Positions 53,173 to 61,133 of a stretch of DNA of 64,000 nt are shown here, one piece after another. How positions within the stretch are numbered: the stretch's first letter is position 1; the number at the start of each line of letters is the position of its first letter. The notes under the pieces are model-generated. The model had not been told where the DNA came from. It saw nothing but the letters and a program-made list of their open reading frames with translations, and ran no database searches. The position numbers and the translations under genes are program-made. Source of the stretch: Hungatella sp. UBA3048 (GTDB taxonomy: Bacteria > Bacillota > Clostridia > Lachnospirales > Lachnospiraceae); the NCBI GenBank assembly GCA_002367105.1, contig DFCS01000016.1:80753-144752 (forward strand). The letters are read 5' to 3'.

Positions 53173-53925
53173 TTATTTTACCCGGTAGGTAACGGTCACC
53201 TGGGCTTCCACTCCGATCTGCCCTGGTTCCACAACCACGGATTTAGCTCCGGCTGCGGTATCTTCTTTTGCCACAGATGAGGAGTAGCGGATATTCGGGT
53301 AGGTATTCATCTCCTCGATATGAGCGATTCCATCCAGGGTGACTCCGCTGGCGGCGGCAATTGCCTCTGCTTTGACTTTAGCGGCTTCAACTGCCTTTTT
53401 AAGGGCATCCCTGTAGTTTTCATCGTATTTGCTGGAAAGATAGTTTACGCTGTCAATGCAGTTAATTCCTGCTTCTACGCTGGACGAAAGCATGGTGCCC
53501 ACCTGGTCAAGGGGAAGGTCAGAAACGGTGATGCTTGTTCGCATCTGATATCCGGTGATCTGCTGTCCGGAATTATTCCAGTCATACATTGGCTCAAGGC
53601 CGTAGCTGGAGGTCTGGATGGATTTTTCATCAATGCCGGATTTCTTTAAAAATTCGATGACATTGCTTGTATCCCCGCTGTTTTTCTCCTGGCAGGTTTT
53701 GGGATCCGCGGCCTGAGAGAGCACTGCAAAATTGACCTGTGCCATATCGGGAACTACTTTTACTCCCTCTGTGCTGCCTACCTGTATGGTGTTGGTATCC
53801 TTATTGCTAATGGTAGTTACATTGGCTCCCGGTACGGAAGCGGTCCCTGTCTGGGCACATGCAGTCATGCTCAGCACGGCTGCGGCAATAAGGGCGGCAG
53901 CCAGCGGCTTATTCATTTTTCTCAT
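53173..53925 (-). CDS. SIMPL (DUF541) domain lipoprotein
   Basis: A 250-residue predicted lipoprotein. The signal ends in a lipobox (LSMTAC) near residue 23. A SIMPL/DUF541 domain follows: VGSTEGVKVVPDMAQVNFAV, then TSITVSDLPLDQVGTML and a long helix DALKKAVEAAKVKAEAIAAASG. The last strand is VEAQVTVTYRV. SIMPL proteins are periplasmic or exported oligomers, some linked to oxidative or cell-envelope stress; the exact function is not known. AAGGAGG lies before the ATG. It converges on mscS. Confidence 0.9.
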   Translation of the reverse strand: MRKMNKPLAAALIAAAVLSMTACAQTGTASVPGANVTTISNKDTNTIQVGSTEGVKVVPDMAQVNFAVLSQAADPKTCQEKNSGDTSNVIEFLKKSGIDEKSIQTSSYGLEPMYDWNNSGQQITGYQMRTSITVSDLPLDQVGTMLSSSVEAGINCIDSVNYLSSKYDENYRDALKKAVEAAKVKAEAIAAASGVTLDGIAHIEEMNTYPNIRYSSSVAKEDTAAGAKSVVVEPGQIGVEAQVTVTYRVK

Positions 53926-54073
53926 AATTATTTCCTCCTTTTCATATTTTATATTCTACAGGAAAAATTTAGGAATTAGTATTTCTTTTCCCTTAACATT
54001 TAGGTCAAATTTCATAGGTTTTAATTACGAAAATCTGACTATGGAAAAAGGTGGGCATGAGGGATAAAAAACA

Positions 54074-54169
54074 ATGGAAAAAAGCAATCTGTGTGGCGCA
54101 AATTGTGTAAAGTGCCTAAAAAAAGAAGCAAAAATGCAATGGTTTAACGAAAAAAGAAATTTTGGCTAG
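54074..54169 (+). CDS. Possible 31-residue Cys-rich peptide (C-x3-C-x2-C)
   Basis: A short frame starting ATG 54074, after GAGGG, encodes MEKSNLCGANCVKCLKKEA and ends at 54169. The CGANCVKC motif recalls the N-terminus of small Cys-rich proteins such as DUF3795 members, which continue with more cysteines; here the frame stops early. It could be a remnant, a metal-binding peptide or chance. Apart from this and the promoter at 54175, the gap 53926-54393 shows nothing clear. Confidence 0.35.
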   Translation: MEKSNLCGANCVKCLKKEAKMQWFNEKRNFG

Positions 54170-54174
54170 ATCTA

Positions 54175-54203
54175 TTGCATTTTTTTGTGCAATGTGTTAT
54201 CTT
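54175..54203 (+). promoter_or_regulatory. Promoter of the maltodextrin ABC operon
   Basis: TTGCAT (54175-54180), a 17-bp spacer and TATCTT (54198-54203), 190 bp before the start codon of the binding protein. A LacI-type operator lies about 18 bp after the -10. Confidence 0.6.
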
Positions 54204-54220
54204 ATAGCCATAAGGTTATT

Positions 54221-54244
54221 GGAAACGTTACCGATATCGTTACC
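54221..54244. promoter_or_regulatory. LacI/CcpA-like operator at the maltodextrin operon
   Basis: The segment starts GGAAACGTTACC, close to a catabolite-responsive element (TGGAAACGTTACC matches most of the cre consensus from 54220). It then repeats CGTTACC at 54226-54232 and 54238-54244, around a central GATATC. It sits just downstream of the promoter, where a LacI-family repressor, such as the one encoded at 59278, would block transcription. Confidence 0.6.
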
Positions 54245-54393
54245 AAAAGGTTGGTATCCAATGATCAGGAAAGATAAAGCCTGGGAACAAGCAGGTGATA
54301 CAAGTTTCTGTGTGGATGGCATGCAGGAAAATATTGGGGGTTGAGTGGAGGATCCATCAACCGGAAGGTGCAAATGCACGGAAGGAGGATATT

Positions 54394-55791
54394 ATGAAAC
54401 TAAAAAAACTGGCAGTACTTACTCTGGCGGCGGCAATGGCGGCGGGAACACTTGCAGGCTGTGCTTCCAACAAGAAAACGGAGACATCAGGGGCAGAACA
54501 GAGCACTCAGGCAGCGGAAACCACTGCAGCAAAGGCTGATGATACGGCAAAGGCCAAAGGACAGATTTATTATCTCAATTTTAAGCCGGAAGTTGCAGAC
54601 ACATGGGTGGAGCTTGCAGGCAAGTATACAGAGGAAACCGGCGTGCCCATGAAGGTGCAGACCGCGGCAGCAGGTACTTATGAGCAGACCTTAAAATCTG
54701 AGGTAGCTAAGAAGGAACCGCCTACACTGTTCCAGATTAACGGACCGATCGGTTATAAGTCCTGGGCAAAATATTGCAAGGATTTAAAGGATTCCACAAT
54801 CTACGGACATCTGGTTGATAAAGATATGGCTGTAAAGGATGGAGATGGTGTTTACGGAATTCCTTACGTAGTGGAAGGCTATGGAATTATTTATAATGAT
54901 GCCATCATGAAGAAGTATTTTGCTCTTGACGGTGCAAAGGCAAAATCCATGGAAGAGATCAATACCTTTGATTCTCTCAAAGCGGTTGCAGAAGATATGC
55001 AGGCAAGAAAGGCAGATCTTGGAATCGAAGGCGTGTTTGCTTCCACTTCCTTTGCTCCTGGCGAAGACTGGAGATGGCAGACCCATCTGGCAAACCTTCC
55101 GGTTTATTATGAATATAAGGATGACAGCGTATCCGATAAGGATGTCCTTGACTTCAAGTATGCAGACAACTACAAAAACATTTTTGATTTATACATACAT
55201 AACTCCTGTACAGATCCAAAGATGGTAGGCGCAAAGACGGTTGAGGATTCCATGGCAGAATTTGCTCTTGGCAAGGTAGCCATGGTCCAGAACGGAAACT
55301 GGGGCTGGGGACAGGTGTCCGGTGTTGACGGAAACACAGTTAAGGAAGAAGATGTGAAATTCCTTCCTATCTACACTGGAGTAAACGGTGAGGAAAAGCA
55401 GGGACTTTGCATTGGAACAGAAAACTTCTTCTCCATCAACAGCCAGGCTAAGGAAGAGGATCAGCAGGCATCTCTTGACTTCCTGGAGTGGCTCTTCACT
55501 TCTGATACGGGTAAAGATTATGTAACCAACAAGCTGGGCTTTATCGCTCCCTTTGATACCTTTGCAGCAGATGAAAAACCAACCGATCCTCTGGCAAAAG
55601 AGATCGACCGCTATATGAACAACAAGGACTTATATTCTGTGTCCTGGAACTTTACCTCCTTCCCAAGCCAGACCTTTAAGGATAACTTCGGAGCATCCCT
55701 CCTTGAGTACGCTCAGGGCGGCAAAGACTGGAAGGCAGTAGTCGATGACATGAAGGCCGATTGGGCAAACGAAAAAGCTATGACAAAATAA
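54394..55791 (+). CDS. Sugar ABC transporter substrate-binding lipoprotein (maltodextrin-type)
   Basis: A 465-residue family-1 extracellular solute-binding protein. The lipobox LAGC gives a lipidated Cys near residue 22, followed by a Thr/Ala-rich linker. Mature features include ELAGKYTEETGVPMKV, YEQTLKSEVAKKEPPTLFQ and an aromatic GNWGWGQVSG near residue 310. It captures oligosaccharide and passes it to the two permeases downstream. ATG 54394 follows AAGGAGG; an earlier in-frame ATG at 54295 is not credible because the signal peptide begins here. MalQ in the same operon makes maltodextrin the likely ligand. Confidence 0.93.
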   Translation: MKLKKLAVLTLAAAMAAGTLAGCASNKKTETSGAEQSTQAAETTAAKADDTAKAKGQIYYLNFKPEVADTWVELAGKYTEETGVPMKVQTAAAGTYEQTLKSEVAKKEPPTLFQINGPIGYKSWAKYCKDLKDSTIYGHLVDKDMAVKDGDGVYGIPYVVEGYGIIYNDAIMKKYFALDGAKAKSMEEINTFDSLKAVAEDMQARKADLGIEGVFASTSFAPGEDWRWQTHLANLPVYYEYKDDSVSDKDVLDFKYADNYKNIFDLYIHNSCTDPKMVGAKTVEDSMAEFALGKVAMVQNGNWGWGQVSGVDGNTVKEEDVKFLPIYTGVNGEEKQGLCIGTENFFSINSQAKEEDQQASLDFLEWLFTSDTGKDYVTNKLGFIAPFDTFAADEKPTDPLAKEIDRYMNNKDLYSVSWNFTSFPSQTFKDNFGASLLEYAQGGKDWKAVVDDMKADWANEKAMTK

Positions 55792-55814
55792 GAATATTAA
55801 AATAGTTGTAAGGG

Positions 55815-55852
55815 AAATGGGTGAGCGCGGGGGAGATGCCTCACCCATTTTC
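55815..55852 (+). terminator. Intra-operon terminator/attenuator hairpin
   Basis: AAATGGGTGAG (55815-55825) and CTCACCCATTT (55840-55850) form a perfect 11-bp stem followed by TTTC. Placed between the binding-protein gene and the permeases, it would favour excess binding protein, as is usual in ABC operons. Confidence 0.78.
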
Positions 55853-55898
55853 ATACAGGAAATACGATCAGCCTCAGCTCATCGAGGAGTTTAATAGA

Positions 55899-55970
55899 AT
55901 ACCCTACGGGTATACTTATGCGCCCCATGCCCGATGATGCGGGGCACGCTGCAAAGCGTGGCGGGCCCTG
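55899..55970 (+). repeat. Cluster of small GC-rich hairpins between binding protein and permease genes
   Basis: ATACCC-TAC-GGGTAT (55899-55913), GCCCC...GGGGC (55922-55945) and CACGCT-GCAA-AGCGTG (55945-55960, GNRA tetraloop) follow one another. They are far more GC-rich than the flanks. This looks like a REP-type palindromic element or an mRNA-stabilising structure; I cannot name it. Confidence 0.5.
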
Positions 55971-56010
55971 TCCCAAAAGCATGGACAGTAAAAAAGAAAG
56001 GAGAACTGCT

Positions 56011-56853
56011 ATGCAAAAGTCAATGAAACGGTACTTTCCAATATTTGTTCTGCCCACACTGGCTGCATTTACCGTTGCATTCCTGTACCCGTTTATCATA
56101 GGTATTTATTTATCCTTTACGGAATTTACTACGGTAAAGGATGCCTCCTGGGTGGGGATTTCAAATTATAAAAAGATATTTATGGACCGGAATTTTATCA
56201 ATGCACTGGTATTTACCGTGAAGTTTACCATTGTTTCGGTAGTGAGCATCAATACCCTGGGGTTTTTACTGGCCTATGTCCTCACAAGAGGGATTAAGGG
56301 GACCAACCTGTTCCGGACCGTATTTTTCATGCCAAACTTAATCGGCGGCATTGTGTTAGGTTATGTCTGGCAGCTTCTGTTAAACGGTATTCTTGCAAGA
56401 TTTGGGGTTACCCTCTCCTTTAATGCCAAGTATGGCTTTTGGGGCCTGGTGATCCTGATGAACTGGCAGCTGATCGGGTATATGATGATTATTTACATTG
56501 CCGGGCTTCAAAATGTTCCGGGAGAGCTGATTGAGGCGGCGAGGATCGACGGAGCTACCGGATTCCAGATCTTAAAGCGTATCATGATCCCTATGGTTAT
56601 GCCGTCCTTTACCATCTGTCTGTTTCTGACCCTGACAAATTCCTTTAAGCTGTTTGACCAGAACCTTGCGCTGACCGCAGGCGGACCGGGAAGGCAGACC
56701 AGCATGCTGGCCCTTGATATTTACAATACCTTTTACGGAAGAGTGGGCTGGGAAGGGGTGGGCCAGGCAAAGGCCACGGTGTTCTTTCTTATGGTTGCGG
56801 TCATATCCCTGACCCAGCTTTCATTAACGCGTCGTAAGGAGGTGGAGAACTGA
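56011..56853 (+). CDS. Sugar ABC transporter permease (MalF-like)
   Basis: A 280-residue permease with six helices. The ABC-docking loop is LIEAARIDGATGFQILKRIMIP, typical of carbohydrate permeases, with TNSFKLFDQNLALTAGGPG after it. It forms the import channel with the next gene. ATG 56011 follows AAAGGAG; the frame is open upstream from 55918 but encodes only hairpin sequence. No ATP-binding subunit is in the operon, so a shared MsmK/MalK-type ATPase elsewhere is implied. Confidence 0.92.
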   Translation: MQKSMKRYFPIFVLPTLAAFTVAFLYPFIIGIYLSFTEFTTVKDASWVGISNYKKIFMDRNFINALVFTVKFTIVSVVSINTLGFLLAYVLTRGIKGTNLFRTVFFMPNLIGGIVLGYVWQLLLNGILARFGVTLSFNAKYGFWGLVILMNWQLIGYMMIIYIAGLQNVPGELIEAARIDGATGFQILKRIMIPMVMPSFTICLFLTLTNSFKLFDQNLALTAGGPGRQTSMLALDIYNTFYGRVGWEGVGQAKATVFFLMVAVISLTQLSLTRRKEVEN

Positions 56854-57722
56854 TGAGCAGAAAGAGAAGAAGTGTTGAAGCTCAGCAAATGGAAGTGGGA
56901 AAAACCACGGGAGCGTTTTTAACGGCTGTATTAGCAGTCCTCTCCCTGACATTTTTATTCCCGATTGTCCTGGTTTTCATGAACTCCTTTAAGAGCAAGC
57001 TGTTTATCAGCGATGCGCCGTTTCAGCTTCCTAAGGCAGGAACTTATGTAGGGCTTACCAATTATGTGGAAGGCATCCGGAAAACAGGGCTGTTCCCGGC
57101 TTTTGGCAGATCCTTGTTTATTACGGTGGCATCTGTGGCAGTGATTATCCTATTCACCTCCATGACAGCCTGGTTTTTAACCAGAGTGAAATCCGTATTT
57201 ACAAACGTCTTATATTACGTTTTTGTATTTGCCATGATTGTGCCGTTCCAGATGGTCATGTTTACCATGTCAAAGACAGCAAATGACTTGTATTTAAACT
57301 CCATGTACGGCCTAGTGCTTCTTTACCTGGGCTTTGGTGCCGGGCAGGCAGTATTTTTATTCTGCGGTTTTGTTAAGGCCATTCCCCTTGAAATCGAAGA
57401 AGCAGCTATGATAGACGGCTGTTCCCCCATTCAGACTTATTTTCATGTGGTATTCCCCATGCTAAGGCCTACGGCAGTGACCGTTGCCATCTTAAATGCC
57501 ATGTGGATTTGGAATGATTATTTACTTCCCAGCTTGATTCTTCCCCAGGAAAAAGGTACAATACCAATGGTTATTCAGAACTTAAAAGGCGGATATGGTT
57601 CTATTGATTTGGGAGCCATGATGGCAATGCTGGTTCTGGCGATTTTTCCTATCATTGTATTTTATTTAAGTTGTCAGAAATATATCATAAAGGGTGTTGC
57701 TGCAGGTGCGGTAAAAGGCTAG
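56853..57722 (+). CDS. Sugar ABC transporter permease (MalG-like)
   Basis: A 289-residue permease with six helices and the docking loop EIEEAAMIDGCSPIQTYFHVVFP, plus the NAMWIWNDYLLPSLIL segment common to MalG-type proteins. Its ATG shares one base with the previous stop (TGATG), so translation is coupled, with AAGGAGG just upstream. It pairs with the MalF-like subunit. Confidence 0.93.
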   Translation: MSRKRRSVEAQQMEVGKTTGAFLTAVLAVLSLTFLFPIVLVFMNSFKSKLFISDAPFQLPKAGTYVGLTNYVEGIRKTGLFPAFGRSLFITVASVAVIILFTSMTAWFLTRVKSVFTNVLYYVFVFAMIVPFQMVMFTMSKTANDLYLNSMYGLVLLYLGFGAGQAVFLFCGFVKAIPLEIEEAAMIDGCSPIQTYFHVVFPMLRPTAVTVAILNAMWIWNDYLLPSLILPQEKGTIPMVIQNLKGGYGSIDLGAMMAMLVLAIFPIIVFYLSCQKYIIKGVAAGAVKG

Positions 57723-57776
57723 GAAGTCTGCGATTGGCTCATTGCCAGCAGTATTAACAGAAAAAGGAGACTGATT

Positions 57777-59255
57777 ATGCGGGAATGTGGTATGTTGCTC
57801 CCAGTTGCAAGCCTTCCGTCAAAATACGGGATCGGGGCATTTTCAAAAGAGGCATATGAATTTATAGATTTATTAAAAAAAGCAGGTCAGCAGTATTGGC
57901 AGATACTCCCGCTGGGGCCCACCGGTTATGGGGACTCTCCTTACCAGTCCTTCTCCGCATTTGCAGGAAATCCGTATTTTATTGATTTAGATGAGCTGGC
58001 TGCAGAGGGGCTGCTTACCATAGCGGAATGCGAAGCCGTGGATTTTGGAGATGATCCAAGAGATATTGATTATGAGAAAATGTATTATAAACGTTTTCCC
58101 TTATTAAGGAAAGCTTATGGACGGTGGAAGGAGCAGGGACATACGTCAGATGAACCCGGAAGACATCTTGGAGAGGAAACTGCCGGGTACTGCTTTTACA
58201 TGGCGGTTAAGGATCATTTTAAAGGAAAGAGCTGGATCTGTTGGGATGAAGATATCCGTCTTAGAAGAGAAGAGGCAGTTTCCCGGTTTGAAAAGGAACT
58301 GTCAGATGAGATTGGATTTTATGGCTTCCTTCAGATGAAATTTGAAGAGCAGTGGAGCCGGTTAAAGTCCTATGCTGGCAAACAGGGCATCAGGATCATC
58401 GGTGACATCCCCATATATGTGGCATTTGACAGTGCGGATTCCTGGTATCATCCGGAACTGTTCCAGTTTGATGAAGCCTGCGAGCCTGTTGCGGTCGCAG
58501 GCTGTCCGCCGGACGGATTTTCCGCCACCGGACAGTTATGGGGAAATCCCCTTTACCGCTGGGATTACCATGGAAAAACAGGCTATGAATGGTGGATGAA
58601 GCGGATGGAATACAGCTTCCGCCTTTACGATGTGGTGAGGGTGGATCATTTCCGCGGATTTGATGAGTATTATTCCATTCCGGCGGGAAGTGAGAATGCC
58701 GTTCACGGTACCTGGGAAAAAGGACCTGGAATTAATTTTTTCAATAAGATGCAGGAACGATTTGGAACACTGGATATCATAGCGGAAGACCTTGGATTTT
58801 TGACTCCATCGGTTTTAAAGCTGGTAAAGGATACAGGATTCCCAGGTATGAAGGTGCTGGAGTTTGCGTTTGATTCCAGAGAAGAAAGCGATTATCTGCC
58901 TCATAACTACACCCAGAACTGCGTGGTATATACGGGAACCCACGATAATAATACCATCAGAGGCTGGTATGAAGAATTGTCCAAGGAGGACCGCCAGCTT
59001 TCCATTGACTATATGAATAACGCTAGAACGCCGGGGGAAGAGATCCACTGGGATTTTGTCCGTCTGGCTCTGGCCAGTGTGGCCAAGCTGGCGGTAGTGC
59101 CTGTGCAGGATTATCTGGGCCTTAGCGCGGAGGCCAGGATCAATGTACCATCCACCCTGGGGAAAAACTGGAGGTGGCGTATGGTTTCCGGGGAAATAAC
59201 AGAGGAGATCGTGGAAAAATGCAGAAAAATTGCCAGGCTTTACGGCAGGGCGTGA
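57777..59255 (+). CDS. malQ: 4-alpha-glucanotransferase (amylomaltase)
   Basis: A 492-residue GH77 enzyme. The early signature is YGIGAFSKEAYEFIDLL, with YWQILPLGPTGYGDSPYQS near residue 45. Catalytic residues are Asp290 (VRVDHFRG), Glu337 (IIAEDLGF) and Asp390 (GTHDNN). It transfers glucan chains between maltodextrins, releasing glucose and longer chains for phosphorylase. AAAAGGAG lies 9 nt before the ATG. Being in the transporter operon, it handles the imported dextrins directly. Confidence 0.96.
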   Translation: MRECGMLLPVASLPSKYGIGAFSKEAYEFIDLLKKAGQQYWQILPLGPTGYGDSPYQSFSAFAGNPYFIDLDELAAEGLLTIAECEAVDFGDDPRDIDYEKMYYKRFPLLRKAYGRWKEQGHTSDEPGRHLGEETAGYCFYMAVKDHFKGKSWICWDEDIRLRREEAVSRFEKELSDEIGFYGFLQMKFEEQWSRLKSYAGKQGIRIIGDIPIYVAFDSADSWYHPELFQFDEACEPVAVAGCPPDGFSATGQLWGNPLYRWDYHGKTGYEWWMKRMEYSFRLYDVVRVDHFRGFDEYYSIPAGSENAVHGTWEKGPGINFFNKMQERFGTLDIIAEDLGFLTPSVLKLVKDTGFPGMKVLEFAFDSREESDYLPHNYTQNCVVYTGTHDNNTIRGWYEELSKEDRQLSIDYMNNARTPGEEIHWDFVRLALASVAKLAVVPVQDYLGLSAEARINVPSTLGKNWRWRMVSGEITEEIVEKCRKIARLYGRA

Positions 59256-59277
59256 GGAAAGGAGATGAGTATTTCTG

Positions 59278-60312
59278 ATGGACTCCATTAATATTAAGGA
59301 TATAGCCAGATTGTGCGGGGTGGGTGTGAGTACCGTATCCCGGGCCATCAATAACCATCCGGATATCAATCCAGAGACAAAGAATATGATCATGCAGGTG
59401 ATTAAGGAAAATAACTATATTCCCAATAACAGCGCGCGGAATTTAAAACGTACCGATTCCAGGGCCATCGCGGTACTGATCAAAGGTATCGGAAATTCCT
59501 TTTTCAGCAAGATGATCCGTATCTTCGAGGAGGAGATCCAGAAAAAGAAATACTTATTCATCCTGCAGCGGGTCGATGAGCAGGAGGATGAGGTAGATGT
59601 GGCTCTGGAACTGATAAAGGAAAAGAAGCCAAGGGGAATCGTGTTTCTTGGAGGATATTTTTCCCACAGCAGGGAAGAGCTGGAACAGCTAACGGTTCCT
59701 TATGTGTTAAGTACCATCGGAATGACAGAGTACTTGGGTGAATCTCCTGATTTTTCCTGTGTATCCGTAGATGACTACGCGGAAAGCTACAAAATGACGG
59801 ATTACTTATGTAAACTTGGTCATGAAAAAATCCTTATCCTGACCGCTCCTTCTGATGATGAGAGTATCGGCCGTCTCCGTCTGGAAGGATACAAGAAGGC
59901 TCTTTTAGATAACGGCATCACCCCTTCCCCATCTCTGATCATATTTTCAGAGGAATGTGAGGAATGCTATACCATGGACAACGGGTACCGGATGATGAAC
60001 CGTGTTCTGAATGAAAAGCCGGAATTTACGGCTGTATATGCGATTTCAGACAGCATTGCCATCGGTGCCTGCAAAGCCATTTTAGAGCATGGCATGCGGA
60101 TACCGGAAGATTATTGTATGGCCGGCTATGACGGCCTTGATATTGCCCGCTATTATAACCCGTCCATCACCACCATCCGCCAGCCGGTGGAAGAGATGGC
60201 AAAGGCTACTATAAAGATCTTATTCGATGTGATCAAGAACAAGGCCGAGCATCAGAAAACAGTATTTAAAGCGGAGCTGGTCGAAGGGGAATCCACAAGA
60301 AGGATAAAATAA
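59278..60312 (+). CDS. LacI-family transcriptional regulator of the maltodextrin operon
   Basis: A 344-residue LacI protein. The DNA-binding domain at residues 1-55 reads INIKDIARLCGVGVSTVSRAINNHPDINPETK, then the hinge helix NNSARNLKRTDS. It has Asn-Ser-Ala-Arg-Asn-Leu-Lys in place of the usual hinge Leu-Ala sequence. The periplasmic-binding-protein-like sensor domain follows, with CMAGYDGLDIARYYNPSITTIRQP near its end. It is the last gene of the operon, 22 nt after malQ, so it would respond to maltodextrin and bind the operator at 54221. Confidence 0.93.
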   Translation: MDSINIKDIARLCGVGVSTVSRAINNHPDINPETKNMIMQVIKENNYIPNNSARNLKRTDSRAIAVLIKGIGNSFFSKMIRIFEEEIQKKKYLFILQRVDEQEDEVDVALELIKEKKPRGIVFLGGYFSHSREELEQLTVPYVLSTIGMTEYLGESPDFSCVSVDDYAESYKMTDYLCKLGHEKILILTAPSDDESIGRLRLEGYKKALLDNGITPSPSLIIFSEECEECYTMDNGYRMMNRVLNEKPEFTAVYAISDSIAIGACKAILEHGMRIPEDYCMAGYDGLDIARYYNPSITTIRQPVEEMAKATIKILFDVIKNKAEHQKTVFKAELVEGESTRRIK

Positions 60313-60349
60313 AGTTTTTATAAAAATTAAGGGAATAAACCATATGGAA

Positions 60350-60391
60350 AAAGCCGGTTCATATAAAAACATGAACCGGCCTTCTTTTTTT
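60350..60391. terminator. Bidirectional terminator between LacI and peroxiredoxin genes
   Basis: GCCGGTTCAT (60353-60362) pairs with ATGAACCGGC (60371-60380), with A residues on the left and TTTTTTT on the right. Confidence 0.83.
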
Positions 60392-60420
60392 AATAGCGTC
60401 AGTCAACCCCATTAGATCAT

Positions 60421-61059
60421 TTAAGGCTCATTCTTATAGCACCAGAACCAATCAATACAATTTAAGTCCGCTGTTTCAGGTTCATTGAGCCGCTCCAACG
60501 ATTGATTATAAGTACCAGGCGGAGGAACCATGACAGAGCTGCCAGGCATCCAATTTGCAGGAGTTACTACGCCGTATTTGTCTGTTGTTTGAAGAGCAGT
60601 TAACAGGCGCAGTATTTCAGAAATGTTTCTGCCGTTCGTTAGAGGATAAACAAGGATCGCACGAATGATCTGATTTGGGTCAATGAAAAAGACATTTCGA
60701 ACGGTTTCCTGCTTGTTGACATCCGGGGCAATCATGCCATAAAGGTTTGCAACTTCAGCCATGCGGTCTGCAATGACTGGAAAAGGGATTTGAACGCCCG
60801 TTAATAAACGGATTTGATTTACCCAAGCCAGGTGGGAAGGATTACTGTCTATGCTTAAACCGATCAGTTTTGCATTTAATGCTTCAAACTGGTCGTTCGC
60901 CTGTGCAAAAGCGATAAATTCTGTCGTGCATACAGGCGTAAAGTCGCCTGGGTGTGAAAATAGAATAACCCATTGTCCTTTAAAATCGGACAGCTTCAGC
61001 GGTCCAAATGTTGTCATAGCAGTAAAATCAGGGGCTTTCATGCCAATGCTAACGTTCAT
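60421..61059 (-). CDS. 1-Cys (Prx6-type) peroxiredoxin
   Basis: A 212-residue AhpC/TSA protein. The peroxidatic Cys44 lies in HPGDFTPVCTTEF, and the Arg of the active site is in VRNVFFIDPNQIIRAILVYP. The Prx6 layout has a long C-terminal part ending after ETADLNCIDWFWCYKNEP, with cysteines near residues 200 and 207. It reduces peroxides using a thiol donor. The extra C-terminal cysteines, if used as resolving residues, would make it an atypical 2-Cys enzyme. It converges on the LacI gene and is monocistronic, a common arrangement for oxygen defence in anaerobes. Confidence 0.92.
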   Translation of the reverse strand: MNVSIGMKAPDFTAMTTFGPLKLSDFKGQWVILFSHPGDFTPVCTTEFIAFAQANDQFEALNAKLIGLSIDSNPSHLAWVNQIRLLTGVQIPFPVIADRMAEVANLYGMIAPDVNKQETVRNVFFIDPNQIIRAILVYPLTNGRNISEILRLLTALQTTDKYGVVTPANWMPGSSVMVPPPGTYNQSLERLNEPETADLNCIDWFWCYKNEP

Positions 61060-61133
61060 AATTGATCCTTTTAATTAACTCATGTTATTATATGACAATA
61101 TCAATGGGGTGTTTCGAAATAATTATCTATCGC

